Positions 8,138 to 16,922 of a DNA stretch of 61,131 bases are shown here, piece by piece. The notes under the pieces were generated by a model, which saw nothing but the letters and a program-made list of their open reading frames with translations, did not search any database and was not told the origin of the DNA. A program made the translations under genes and the position numbers. Positions within the stretch are counted from its first letter, which is position 1. Every line of letters starts with the position of its first letter. The DNA comes from Candidatus Altimarinota bacterium. GTDB lineage: Bacteria; Patescibacteriota; Gracilibacteria; UBA1369; UM-FILTER-53-11. Location of the stretch: NCBI GenBank assembly GCA_018061065.1, contig JAGOUV010000007.1:14322-75452 (forward strand), given 5' to 3'.

Positions 8138-9508
8138 TTATTTCTTCACTGCGGGTTTGGGAAATAGTCCCTGTGGCATCTCAAGCTTGAAAGCCTCTTG
8201 TAACAAAGTGCCGGCTTTACTTAATGCTGCCTGCTCATTATCAGTTTCTTGTGCGGTACGAATTGCATCACGCAGGGTTTGATCCGTTACTTGTTTAGAG
8301 AAAAAGCGGATGCTTTGTGCCATTCCCAACTGATCGAGAAAGACTTTCAATGTTGCATCTTTCTTTTGTGTCTCAATCAAATCACGGCGTGCCGTTGGTC
8401 GCTTTGTCTTTTTAATATAGGAGCTTGCACTGTCTTTTGATGTAGCAAACTGAACAAAATCCCATGCTAACGCAGCATTCTTACTATTACGAGAGACTGC
8501 CAATCCATAATAGTTCGCGTAAACCGCTTTTTTTGTATCATCTGTGGACATCTGTGGTGAAGGAGCAATGGCAATATCTTTAATACTCACAATTGCATCA
8601 CTGCGCGTTTTTACATTCTTAATTTCATTTTCCAAGCGTGCCGCAAGGTCACTATAGGCAAACATGCTCGATATTTTTCCCGACAAAAATGCCTCTAATT
8701 CTGCGGGGTTTGTCTTTCCTGCTGATTGTATCGGATCCCAACTAAAATTTTTCGCCTTAGGATCAGAGAAGCTCATGAAAAGCTGAAATTGCTTTACGGC
8801 ACCTGCATTAAGTGAGATCTGTTTATATTGATCATCATATAAGTTTGAACCTGCCTGTAAAAAAAGATTGTAGAGAATATCGGGCGCATAGGTAATTGTC
8901 CCTCCTCCCATGGCAATTTCACCACGGCTCAACGAAAGATTGAGATCGTCTTTCCGCAATACTTCTGCGTCCTTTACTGCCTCAGCCCACGTAGCTGCCG
9001 GAGCACCGCGCTCGGGTATTTCCTGTTCAAAATGAGTTTTGTTGTAGTAGAGCGCAAGCGTATCAACAAAGAGTGGCAATGCATAAATCTTACGTACGCC
9101 ATCGTTCACATCGGTCTGAATAAAATCGCCACTCGTTACTCCCACAAAAACCTGTCCAAACGCCTCAGGAGTAAGACTTTCTGAAACAAGCGGAACGATC
9201 TTTTTATTGTTGCGAGGAAGCCATCCATTGGGAATATAGAAAATATCGGGTCCCTCCCCTTCTGCCACTTCATTGATTACCAATTTTTCAAGTTCTTCAA
9301 TCGTGCTGAATTTCTTATATTTAATAACCGCGTCAGACTGTCGATCTTTATATTTAGCAATGATTGGCGCAATAACATCGCTGTTATCTACGCCATAAAT
9401 AGTAAGGTTACGCGGACCGGCAAAGGTAGTTGTTTTTTTAAAACAGCCAGCCAAACCAAATACGATGAGAAGCAACGCGGCACTTTGTTGTAGGTATTTC
9501 TTTTTCAT
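8138..9508 (-). CDS. ABC-type sugar-binding lipoprotein (family 1 extracellular solute-binding protein)
   Basis: Secreted lipoprotein of the maltose/multiple-sugar-binding class. A lipoprotein signal peptide ends in the lipobox LAGC (Cys22), the site of diacylglycerol attachment by Lgt. The mature part shows family features: ADVIKY-type cluster-1 start, GEGPDIFYIPNGWLPR, YALPLFVDTLALYYNK, WAEAVKDAEVL, an inserted-Gly block IAMGGGTITYAPDILYNLFLQAGS, and a C-terminal NSKNAALAWDFVQFATS. No permease or ATPase gene of an ABC importer is near, so the partner must be elsewhere, or the protein acts as a free binding protein. It overlaps the upstream glycosyltransferase by 4 nt. The ligand is unknown. 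Confidence 0.88.
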   Translation of the reverse strand: MKKKYLQQSAALLLIVFGLAGCFKKTTTFAGPRNLTIYGVDNSDVIAPIIAKYKDRQSDAVIKYKKFSTIEELEKLVINEVAEGEGPDIFYIPNGWLPRNNKKIVPLVSESLTPEAFGQVFVGVTSGDFIQTDVNDGVRKIYALPLFVDTLALYYNKTHFEQEIPERGAPAATWAEAVKDAEVLRKDDLNLSLSRGEIAMGGGTITYAPDILYNLFLQAGSNLYDDQYKQISLNAGAVKQFQLFMSFSDPKAKNFSWDPIQSAGKTNPAELEAFLSGKISSMFAYSDLAARLENEIKNVKTRSDAIVSIKDIAIAPSPQMSTDDTKKAVYANYYGLAVSRNSKNAALAWDFVQFATSKDSASSYIKKTKRPTARRDLIETQKKDATLKVFLDQLGMAQSIRFFSKQVTDQTLRDAIRTAQETDNEQAALSKAGTLLQEAFKLEMPQGLFPKPAVKK

Positions 9509-10416
9509 CTCTCACTAGTATACCCCGCTGCAAGACCTTCGAGAAAGTATTTTTTGGAGAGTGCGTACCAATAGGCATCCGACCAAGTAGCGCGGAGTAA
9601 TCCCGTGACAAGTGGCGCGCTGAGAAAATCAAAAACTGTTTTTTTAAAACCTTGGGGTACAAAATTATGTGTCGGATATTTTTGCTGCATTGTATGTGCG
9701 CCTTTCCCCACCGCAATCATACGTTTTTTAAAGCTCTCGAGCGTCATCTCATGGTCATGGAAACCTACTGATTCCCGTGCATAGAGGAGTTTAAATCCGT
9801 GTTCTTGTGTAAGCCGCAATCCTAGATCTATATCTTCCCATCCATACCCCTGAAACGTGGGATCAAAAGGTGTTTTTTCCAAAAGAGATTTTTTGAGCGA
9901 AATCTGCGCCGTGTAAAAAAAACGATAATCTGCCTCTGTTTTTCCCTCAATCAGATCATAAGCGAACTGGCTCCCGCCAAAACGCCCAAAGAGCGCGCGA
10001 CCCCGCTCCATAAAACTCATCAGTGGCGTTACGACCAGGTGCGGTGCCCACGTCACAAAACCCAAAATGCCGATATGCTCCTGCGGATGTGAGCGATGAT
10101 AATGTGCGTGAATCTCAAGGGCATCCGGCTGAAGATAAATATCATCCCCTATAAAGAGAATTATGTCGCCTTTTGCATGTGATACCCCCGTATTACGCGC
10201 CACTCCCGGCCCCTTATTTTCTTGATGGAAATAATGAAGAGGAACGGTAGTTATTTTGCTCAATTCCGCTACGACCGCCTTTGCCTCAGCGTTTCCACCG
10301 TCATTCACCACAATCACTTCATACGTTCCTTTATAAGTCTGCGCGATGAGTGCCTTAAGTGCATTTTTAAGAATCGGTGCGCGGTTATAGGTAGGAATAA
10401 CGATTGAGATAGTCAC
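9505..10416 (-). CDS. family 2 glycosyltransferase
   Basis: GT-A fold inverting glycosyltransferase of 303 residues. The N-terminus has the family start ISIVIPTYNRA, nucleotide-binding VIVVNDGG, the metal-binding aspartates in ILFIGDDIYL, and an acceptor-site block GWEDIDLGLRL, as in polysaccharide and rhamnosyl-type transferases. It starts with GTG at 10416. A weak amphipathic or membrane-associated segment lies near the C-terminus. It overlaps the downstream sugar-binding lipoprotein by 4 nt, so the two are cotranscribed. Sugar donor and acceptor cannot be read from sequence. Confidence 0.88.
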   Translation of the reverse strand: MTISIVIPTYNRAPILKNALKALIAQTYKGTYEVIVVNDGGNAEAKAVVAELSKITTVPLHYFHQENKGPGVARNTGVSHAKGDIILFIGDDIYLQPDALEIHAHYHRSHPQEHIGILGFVTWAPHLVVTPLMSFMERGRALFGRFGGSQFAYDLIEGKTEADYRFFYTAQISLKKSLLEKTPFDPTFQGYGWEDIDLGLRLTQEHGFKLLYARESVGFHDHEMTLESFKKRMIAVGKGAHTMQQKYPTHNFVPQGFKKTVFDFLSAPLVTGLLRATWSDAYWYALSKKYFLEGLAAGYTSER

Positions 10417-10447
10417 ATCGGGAGCATATCGGACTATGGGGCTGCGC

Positions 10448-10810
10448 TCAAGCTACGACCGCCTCCTGTTCCGGTACGGGAGCCTTATTGAGAAAATTAA
10501 AGTCGTCCATAATCACCTCAGTGACATAGCGTTTTGCGCCATCCGTTGTCTCATATGAACGATTGCGCAATTTTCCCAATAACAAAATGGGCATGCCTTT
10601 TTTGAGCTTTTCTCCTACGACATCGGCGAGCTTGCCAAAAGCAACGACACGGTGAAAATCGGTGCTGCCTAACACCTTACCTTCTTTGTCCTTCCAGCGC
10701 GCATTGGTTGCCACTGAAAAATGCCGCATGCTCCGACCTGTTTTAGTCGTCACCTGCTCCGGATCGGCGGTGAGATTGCCGTAGAGCATAACCTTATTTA
10801 TTGATCTCAT
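10448..10810 (-). CDS. ssb: single-stranded DNA-binding protein
   Basis: OB-fold SSB of 120 residues. The start is ATG 10810 (MRSINKVMLYGNLTADPE), because upstream codons in the open frame do not resemble the family. Recognisable blocks are NKVMLYGNLTADPE, FSVATNARWKD, DFHRVVAFGKLADVV and KGMPILLLGKLRNRSYE. The protein stops soon after the OB fold (ending PEQEAVVA) and lacks both the long flexible linker and the acidic DDDxPF-type tip that recruits partners in most bacterial SSBs. It may be a short paralogue with a fuller SSB elsewhere. Confidence 0.9.
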   Translation of the reverse strand: MRSINKVMLYGNLTADPEQVTTKTGRSMRHFSVATNARWKDKEGKVLGSTDFHRVVAFGKLADVVGEKLKKGMPILLLGKLRNRSYETTDGAKRYVTEVIMDDFNFLNKAPVPEQEAVVA

Positions 10811-10910
10811 AGATAATAAATTAAGAAATAGAATAATTGGCATGCTAGCAAAGCAACATGAACTTTTTGTGAAAAAAAGATGAAAAATCTCGAGTCCCCG
10901 CTTCATGCTG

Positions 10911-10916
10911 TATAAT
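10911..10916 (+). promoter_or_regulatory. -10 box of ribE, leaderless
   Basis: TATAAT at 10911-10916 is followed by 6 nt (GACCGC) and then the GTG start of ribE. No good -35 box is visible 16-18 nt upstream. Confidence 0.6.
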
Positions 10917-10922
10917 GACCGC

Positions 10923-11492
10923 GTGTTTACGGGAATCATTCGCCATAAAGGACAGGTTGTTGCGCTCACTAAAAAACCAAGTGGTTCTTATGAGCTGACG
11001 ATTTCAACAAACTATAAAAGCGGCAGATTAGGCGACAGCATAGCTATTCAAGGAACCTGTTTAACTATTACAGAAGCCAAAAATAGCACCTATAGCTTCC
11101 AAGTCATTCCCGAATCAATTTCACGAACGGCACTTTCTCAGCTCACCAAAGGCAGCGAGGTAAATATTGAGCCAGCACTGAAATTAAGTGATCGTCTCGA
11201 TGGTCATTTTGTACTTGGTCACGTCGATGGCACGGCAAAAGTGCTCAAAATCACTTCAACCGATCTTACTTTTTCCCTTCCTAAAGACCTTTCGCGTTTT
11301 ATTGCGCCAAAAGGATCTATCACCATAAATGGCGTGAGTCTGACGGTTACAACTGTTACTAAAACCAGCTTCAGTATCGCGATTATTGATACTACAAAGG
11401 CGGAAACAAGCTTAGGAAAAGTAAAAAAGAACATGCTCGTGAATATTGAAGTTGATGTCATTGCACGTTATCTTAATCGCCTTATTATATGA
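10923..11492 (+). CDS. ribE: riboflavin synthase
   Basis: Dismutates two molecules of 6,7-dimethyl-8-ribityllumazine to riboflavin, the last step of the pathway. It has the two tandem lumazine-binding barrels: the first starts FTGIIRHKG and includes GDSIAIQGTCLTI and PESISRTAL; the second includes LDGHFVLGHVDG, GSITINGVSLTV and the C-terminal NIEVDVIARYL helix needed for trimer formation. The start is GTG 10923, giving VFTGII at the position where the family has MFTGII. Length 189 is slightly short. The downstream ribH overlaps by 4 nt (ATGA). Confidence 0.95.
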   Translation: MFTGIIRHKGQVVALTKKPSGSYELTISTNYKSGRLGDSIAIQGTCLTITEAKNSTYSFQVIPESISRTALSQLTKGSEVNIEPALKLSDRLDGHFVLGHVDGTAKVLKITSTDLTFSLPKDLSRFIAPKGSITINGVSLTVTTVTKTSFSIAIIDTTKAETSLGKVKKNMLVNIEVDVIARYLNRLII

Positions 11493-11926
11493 AAATTGCC
11501 ATTGTTGCTGCACAATTTAATACCGATATTTCAGAACGTCTCACTGAAGGAGCGATACACTTTTTTGAGCATTACAAAAAACAAGGCCACCCTATCACTT
11601 ATAAAGTGTTCCACGTGCCCGGCGCACTTGAGCTCCCTGCCCTTATAACTAAGCTGGCTGAGACAAAACAGTACGACGGCTACATTGCGTTGGGATGCGT
11701 GATTAAAGGCGAAACTGATCATTATGGTGCAGTATGCGACGGCGTTACGTACGGATTGCAAATGGTGAGCATCACAAAAGGCGCTGCACTCACCAACGGC
11801 GTACTCATGTGTACGCACAAAGACCAAGCGATTGAGCGGAGCATGCCAAAACAAGCCAACAACAAGGGATATGAATGTGCACAAGGCATAGTACAGATGG
11901 TTCAATTGTTTAAAGAATTATTTTAG
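11489..11926 (+). CDS. ribH: 6,7-dimethyl-8-ribityllumazine synthase
   Basis: Condenses 5-amino-6-ribitylaminouracil with 3,4-dihydroxy-2-butanone 4-phosphate to make the substrate of RibE. Family blocks are VAAQFN, VPGALELP, ALGCVIKGETDHY (with the catalytic His) and TNGVLMCTHKDQAIER. Length 145 is normal. It overlaps ribE by 4 nt, so translation is coupled. Genes for the earlier steps (ribA, ribB, ribD) are not in the window. Confidence 0.95.
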   Translation: MKIAIVAAQFNTDISERLTEGAIHFFEHYKKQGHPITYKVFHVPGALELPALITKLAETKQYDGYIALGCVIKGETDHYGAVCDGVTYGLQMVSITKGAALTNGVLMCTHKDQAIERSMPKQANNKGYECAQGIVQMVQLFKELF

Positions 11927-11928
11927 TT

Positions 11929-11934
11929 TATAGT
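11929..11934 (+). promoter_or_regulatory. -10 box of pgk, near-leaderless
   Basis: TATAGT at 11929-11934 ends 7 nt before the pgk ATG at 11942. It lies between the end of ribH and pgk, so pgk can be transcribed separately from the riboflavin pair. Confidence 0.5.
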
Positions 11935-11941
11935 TGCCCTG

Positions 11942-13129
11942 ATGTTACGCACTCTCTCTAAAGTAAAATCACTAAAGGGAAAACGTGTTCTTGTCCGCGT
12001 TGATTTTAATGTGCCTATCGATAAAAAAGGCGTCAGTGATGACACGCGTATACGTGAGACGCTCCCCACGCTCAAACATCTTATTAAACAAGGCGCACGG
12101 GTCATTGTTATAACTCATTTGGGGCGCCCAGAGGGAAAAGTGGTAGAAAAGTTGAAGCTCGATGCAGTGGCCAAGTCACTCTCAAAACTGCTCAAGAAGA
12201 AAGTCCAAAAACTCAATGCGTGCATAGGACCAAAAGTTGAGGCAGCGATAGATAAAATGAAAAATGGCGAGGTAATGTTGCTCGAAAATATCCGCTTCTA
12301 TCCTGAGGAAGAAACATGCGAGGCTGCTTTTACTAAAGCCCTTGCATCACTCGGTGATGTGTTTGTAAATGACGCCTTTGCTGCGTGTCATCGCAAGCAT
12401 GCTTCCGTCTATGGTATTGCAAAAAAACTCCCTTCATATGCCGGATTCCTCATTGAACAGGAGATGAAAAATCTCGCTCCCCTTTTGGCTAAACCTAAAC
12501 ATCCCTTTACGCTTATCGTAGGTGGAGCAAAAATTGACACTAAGATTGGTCTTATTAAAAATTTTATTGGAAAAGCGGATCATATTATCATCGGTGGAGC
12601 ACTTGCAAATACGTTCTTAGCTGCACAAGGATTTGACGTGGGAGGATCTCTCTATGAAAAGGAAAAGATTGTTGTAGCTCAAGAAATTCTTATGCTCGCT
12701 GAAAAGAAACATCAGCATATTTCACTTCCAGAAGACGTCGTAGTTGCGAGTGAGGCGACTGAATATGCAACACACCTGGATGTGCCCGCTGAAGATGTTG
12801 AGGGTGACATGAAAATCTTCGATATTGGAGTAAAAACACAGAAGAAATTTGCTAAAATTATTGGCGCTTCCAAGATGGTGGTATGGAATGGGCCCTTGGG
12901 ATTGTATGAGTTCACTCCTTTCCGCGGGGGAACCTCTGCAGTAGCTAAGGCAACAGCAAAAGTAACGGGAAAAGCACAAACGGTGATCGGGGGTGGAGAT
13001 ACGCTTGATGCACTCACTCGCTGCAAAGTAGCACGCAAAAAATTCACCTTTGTATCAACAGGCGGTGGTGCAATGTTGGAGTTCTTAGAAGGCAAAAAAT
13101 TACCGGGAATCGAGGTGCTAATGGATTAG
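11942..13129 (+). CDS. pgk: phosphoglycerate kinase
   Basis: Glycolytic enzyme making ATP from 1,3-bisphosphoglycerate. Conserved blocks: VLVRVDFNVPID, THLGRPEGK, LLENIRFYPEE, VNDAFAACHRKHAS, the hinge and nucleotide-site sequences LIVGGAKIDTKIGLI, VVWNGPLGLYEF and the C-terminal STGGGAMLEFLEGK. 395 residues, full length. Lower-glycolysis partners gpmI and pyk are also in the window but not adjacent. It runs to within 5 nt of the convergent PAP2-family gene. Confidence 0.97.
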   Translation: MLRTLSKVKSLKGKRVLVRVDFNVPIDKKGVSDDTRIRETLPTLKHLIKQGARVIVITHLGRPEGKVVEKLKLDAVAKSLSKLLKKKVQKLNACIGPKVEAAIDKMKNGEVMLLENIRFYPEEETCEAAFTKALASLGDVFVNDAFAACHRKHASVYGIAKKLPSYAGFLIEQEMKNLAPLLAKPKHPFTLIVGGAKIDTKIGLIKNFIGKADHIIIGGALANTFLAAQGFDVGGSLYEKEKIVVAQEILMLAEKKHQHISLPEDVVVASEATEYATHLDVPAEDVEGDMKIFDIGVKTQKKFAKIIGASKMVVWNGPLGLYEFTPFRGGTSAVAKATAKVTGKAQTVIGGGDTLDALTRCKVARKKFTFVSTGGGAMLEFLEGKKLPGIEVLMD

Positions 13130-13134
13130 TTTAC

Positions 13135-13854
13135 CTACCTCATTCTATGGAAAATGCTAAACCGACGCTCAATGCGCTGGACGATTTTCTTAAATGACAA
13201 ATTCAATTCATTAAAAATCTTATCACTCACCATGTAGATCGAATACGTGATGAAATAAGCGGCAAAAACATCAATTGAATAATGCACGTGCATGAATAAA
13301 ACAGTAAATGCCTGGGCAATGGAAGTTATGATAAGCAGGCTACGAATTATCTTATTTTCCCAAAACAACAACGCACCTAAAAAGGGGAAGCCCGTGTGAC
13401 CGGAGAAAAACAAGTCATTTGTATAGAAAATCCTAAAGACACCCGGCTGATCTTCAAATTGTGGAAGCTGGAAATAGTTTGCCGGAGCCCCCAAATGAGT
13501 AAGACTGATAAAACCCGCACGTATAGCCACAAATGCTGCAACCGTCTTGAGCGTAAATGGAAGGAGTTCAGGCTTAAAAAAGAGCGGGTATACAAACATC
13601 AAAATCGCCACAAAATAGATCCCAAACGTATACATGAACGTCAGATCAAGCGTCGGAATATTATTGAGGATGAGGTCATCGACAGAGATTACTGGAATCT
13701 CATGAACATACAAAACTGCCCGGTAATTAATCATGTAGGCCAGAAGCATTAATACAAGACCAAAAAGCAGCGAGCTGCGATAACTACGCTCATGCAATAG
13801 CTCTTTCCACTTGTGCTTCAACTTAGAAAAAAACAGCTTAATAGTCGATAACAT
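13135..13854 (-). CDS. PAP2_C-family membrane lipid phosphatase/transferase (sphingomyelin-synthase-like)
   Basis: A 239-residue protein with about six membrane helices. The C-terminal half has NDLFFSGHTGFPF and VHYSIDVFAAYF, matching the SGHT and HYxxDVxxAY catalytic motifs of the PAP2_C group (sphingomyelin/ceramide phosphotransferase-like) rather than the classical PAP2 set. These His and Asp residues form the phospho-enzyme triad in known members. The likely role is transfer or removal of a lipid head group on the outer leaflet. It is next to the block containing a CDP-alcohol phosphatidyltransferase and a CarS-like enzyme. The exact substrate is unknown. Confidence 0.75.
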   Translation of the reverse strand: MLSTIKLFFSKLKHKWKELLHERSYRSSLLFGLVLMLLAYMINYRAVLYVHEIPVISVDDLILNNIPTLDLTFMYTFGIYFVAILMFVYPLFFKPELLPFTLKTVAAFVAIRAGFISLTHLGAPANYFQLPQFEDQPGVFRIFYTNDLFFSGHTGFPFLGALLFWENKIIRSLLIITSIAQAFTVLFMHVHYSIDVFAAYFITYSIYMVSDKIFNELNLSFKKIVQRIERRFSIFHRMR

Positions 13855-13898
13855 AACAAAAAAAAGGATACATAGGATTGAGCGAATAGTAAAATCGT

Positions 13899-16352
13899 TT
13901 ATTCCCTGCCTGGCTCGTCTTTTTCCTCACTACTTTCTGACCAACGACGAATTTTGTCTTCTATAAGCTCTCGTTTCATGCTGTAGCGCTCACGGCAAAA
14001 CTTCAATATCTTCTCTCGTCTACCATCCTCAACATCGCGTTCAATAGGCGGAAACGTACTCATAGAAAACGTTGTGGAAGGCATGCCATTTACAAGCAAA
14101 CGCAGGTAGGTATTACCCATCGATAGTGCCACCAGGTCTGCGATCATCGTCTCATCGCCCCCAAATTGCCCCGCAATAGCCTCAGCATCATCAAAACCAA
14201 CCTGGAAGCTCACGAGCGAACCCACGTTACCAAACACGGCATCGCGCACCGTCTCATCCATCTGAGCGATATACTGATTGGCCATAATAAGATTCAAGCG
14301 ATATTTACGTGCTTCAGAAAGGATCGTGGCAAAAGACTCAGTCGCAAAGTTCTGGAACTCATCAACATAGAGGTAAAAATCATTACGCTCGGGCTCGGGA
14401 ATATTTGCGCGGCTCATAGCATCAAGCTGGAACTTAGTAATAATCATCGCACCCAACAACGACGATACATCTTCACCGATTTTTCCTTTAGAAAGATTTA
14501 CAATGATAATTTTCTTTTTATCCATCGCAAAACGGAAGTTCACCGAGCTCTTGGGCTGACCCACGATGTTACGTATCAACGGACTCGCCAAAAACTGACC
14601 AACCTTATTCAGAATCGGAGAGATCGCTTCCACGCGCATCTTGGGATCCATACGCTCAAATTCTTGTATCCAAAAGGCCTTAACAATCGGATCCGTAATT
14701 TTTTTCACCACGCGACGGCGGTAATCTTGATCCTGAAGAATACGTGTAATGCCGAGCATGGTCGTATTGGGATACTCGAGCAAACCCAGAATGGTATTGC
14801 GCAAAATATGTTCCAAACGCGGCCCCCAGCTCTCTGCATAAAGTTTTTTAAAGATGCCCACCAATCCAGATGCCACAATCGTCGCATAAGCAGGATCGAC
14901 ATTTTCCAACATGTTAAAACCAATGGGAAAGTCACGATCAGAAGGATCAATCATAATAACGTCATTCGTGCGATGTGACGGCACAAAATCCATGACGTGC
15001 TCCGCCAAGTCTCCGTGCGGATCCACAACTGCCACTCCCTTCCCCGCCTGGATATCTGAATAAATCATATTTTCCAACAAGGTGGACTTACCCATACCCG
15101 TCTTACCAATGATGTACGTGTGACGACGGCGATCCACCGATTTCATACCAAAGGTGCTGCGCATCGAGCGAAAATTCGTCATACCCAGGATGGTCAGCTC
15201 TGTGTCGTTTTCATCCACAGGAACGGGTAAATCATGTGGCGGCTCCAGCTTGCGTGAGCGCACCCACGCAATATTCGGCGTAGAAACCGACATATGCGGC
15301 AAGTGATACAACGTCGCCAACTCTTCAGTATTTAATACAAGTTCTCCATCTAAAAAGCGTTTTCTGAATATCTCAAGTCCCGCTGTACCGCGCACATATT
15401 TCTTAATGTGAAATCCATTTAAATGCGCCAATTCAAATTGCTTAAAAGCACCCGCCATTTCTTGAATTTTTATATCCGCCTCTTCTTTTGCCGTATCGCG
15501 TGGATGGGGAATATAAATAAAACGAATCGTTGCCTCAAAGAGCAGTTTTGCAATTTTACTCACTGCAGCGTCGATATCGCTTTCGCGGTTATGCTCACTG
15601 GAAACCTCTTCACGCAGCTCCGCATCGCTATCGCTTTCTTCACCGGGAAGTGCGAGACTCATATGTTTTGCTCCAGAGAAAAGTCCACGGAACCAAAAAT
15701 AAATATACAGTGGAAATAAAATCGTTTTTATCCAGACTTTGCGCGTAATAAAAGCCCTAATATACGCCTTCTTCATACTCTCAATATTGGCAAAAATCCC
15801 ACGCACCACTAAACGCAAACACTTGAGATACACCAAACGCCAGCGCGGATCCAACGGACGAATTACCATTTGAATCGCCACTACGTCATGAGGATTGGGC
15901 AGTTGCGAAATTGTCGCCGTCATACCCGCTATAGGATCTACAGAGGTACGTGTAATTTTGTCTTCAAATTGGTTATACCGTTTAATGGGAAAGATAACAG
16001 GATCGGTGCACTTTAATTCTGCCACCAAGGCATTTTCTGCATAAGGCGGAAGATAGTCATCAATCTCATCGATTTCCGCATCAGGATATTGAGCGTAAAT
16101 TTGTCCCTCAATAAGTGATTTAAGTCGTGTCGGTAGATGTACATAAAATGCAATCTGACGATCCAAATTAGCAATTTCAAAACTCACTGCTTCTCCACCC
16201 ACATTTAAGAACCGCTGCAAAAAAGTTCTCTTGCGAAACATGCCATGCAGGGTTGAATAAATATGCTCGGCCACGTTGGGTCCCGATTCATTTGTTTTTG
16301 CCACCCGTATTCGCAGAGTGACACGTCGTTTTTTTGCTTTTATAGTAGGCAT
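13899..16352 (-). CDS. TraG/VirB4-like P-loop ATPase, paralogue 1 (type IV secretion/conjugation-like)
   Basis: An 817-residue ATPase (frame open to 16376; ATG 16352 gives MPTIKAKKRR, and no ribosome binding site decides). A ~400-residue N-terminal region of unknown fold, with a hydrophobic stretch WIKTILFPLYIYFWF, precedes a HerA/VirB4-type motor. That motor has Walker A GKTGMGKST (15081-15107), VAVVDPHGDL, Walker B FYLYVDEFQNFA, and LIMANQYIAQM as a sensor motif. This architecture is widespread in CPR genomes, is annotated as type IV secretion or conjugative transfer, and may drive DNA or protein export across the membrane (inference). A paralogue lies at 17613-20174. It is divergent from the phosphatidyltransferase at 16407. 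Confidence 0.85.
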   Translation of the reverse strand: MPTIKAKKRRVTLRIRVAKTNESGPNVAEHIYSTLHGMFRKRTFLQRFLNVGGEAVSFEIANLDRQIAFYVHLPTRLKSLIEGQIYAQYPDAEIDEIDDYLPPYAENALVAELKCTDPVIFPIKRYNQFEDKITRTSVDPIAGMTATISQLPNPHDVVAIQMVIRPLDPRWRLVYLKCLRLVVRGIFANIESMKKAYIRAFITRKVWIKTILFPLYIYFWFRGLFSGAKHMSLALPGEESDSDAELREEVSSEHNRESDIDAAVSKIAKLLFEATIRFIYIPHPRDTAKEEADIKIQEMAGAFKQFELAHLNGFHIKKYVRGTAGLEIFRKRFLDGELVLNTEELATLYHLPHMSVSTPNIAWVRSRKLEPPHDLPVPVDENDTELTILGMTNFRSMRSTFGMKSVDRRRHTYIIGKTGMGKSTLLENMIYSDIQAGKGVAVVDPHGDLAEHVMDFVPSHRTNDVIMIDPSDRDFPIGFNMLENVDPAYATIVASGLVGIFKKLYAESWGPRLEHILRNTILGLLEYPNTTMLGITRILQDQDYRRRVVKKITDPIVKAFWIQEFERMDPKMRVEAISPILNKVGQFLASPLIRNIVGQPKSSVNFRFAMDKKKIIIVNLSKGKIGEDVSSLLGAMIITKFQLDAMSRANIPEPERNDFYLYVDEFQNFATESFATILSEARKYRLNLIMANQYIAQMDETVRDAVFGNVGSLVSFQVGFDDAEAIAGQFGGDETMIADLVALSMGNTYLRLLVNGMPSTTFSMSTFPPIERDVEDGRREKILKFCRERYSMKRELIEDKIRRWSESSEEKDEPGRE

Positions 16353-16393
16353 AAAGCTATCTATTAAGTATATCATTTTTGAGACTTTTTCTC

Positions 16394-16399
16394 TATACT
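16394..16399 (+). promoter_or_regulatory. -10 box of the CDP-alcohol phosphatidyltransferase gene, near-leaderless
   Basis: TATACT at 16394-16399 ends 7 nt before the GTG start at 16407. Confidence 0.5.
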
Positions 16400-16406
16400 A
16401 AAAAAT

Positions 16407-16922
16407 GTGATTCGTTGGCTTCCCAATCTCGTTTCGTTGCTGCGTCTACTACTGACTATCCCCTACTTTTTATGGCTGAGCAAAAGCCCTTTTTCTCAGG
16501 AAGTGGTGCTTTTAGCGTTAATTATTACCTTAAGTGACAAAATCGACGGTTTTTTGGCTCGAAAACTCAAGGTAACATCGAAGTTGGGAGAGGTGCTCGA
16601 CAGTTTTGCCGACAGTGTGTTTTTTGTCGGAACATGGATACTATTTTTTATTAAAAACCTCATTTCTCTTGGATTTTTCATCGGTTTCCTCATCCCCCGC
16701 GCAATCGTCCTAATATCGTTATGCATTTTTTATTTACGAAAAAAACGCTGGTCGAATAAGCATTTTATTGGAAATAAAATTACCGGCGTCACACATTTTA
16801 TGGCGATTTTATGGTTCTTACTCGAATTCCCTGGCTCTGAACTGGTACTCATGCTCGCACTTATCGTCGGATGTATCGCAGCGCTGTGGTCAGAATACGA
16901 ACGTCACTCACAAAAAATATGA
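16407..16922 (+). CDS. CDP-alcohol phosphatidyltransferase family protein (PgsA-like)
   Basis: Integral membrane enzyme that joins a CDP-activated lipid to an alcohol such as glycerol phosphate. The complete family signature D-x2-DG-x2-AR-x8-G-x3-D-x3-D is present: Asp44, Asp47, Gly48, Ala51, Arg52, Gly61, Asp65, Asp69. Five or six membrane helices are predicted in 171 residues. It starts with GTG and overlaps the next gene (CarS-like) by ATGA, so the two are translationally coupled and probably act in sequence: CDP activation, then head-group transfer. The head-group alcohol cannot be read from the sequence. Confidence 0.88.
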   Translation: MIRWLPNLVSLLRLLLTIPYFLWLSKSPFSQEVVLLALIITLSDKIDGFLARKLKVTSKLGEVLDSFADSVFFVGTWILFFIKNLISLGFFIGFLIPRAIVLISLCIFYLRKKRWSNKHFIGNKITGVTHFMAILWFLLEFPGSELVLMLALIVGCIAALWSEYERHSQKI

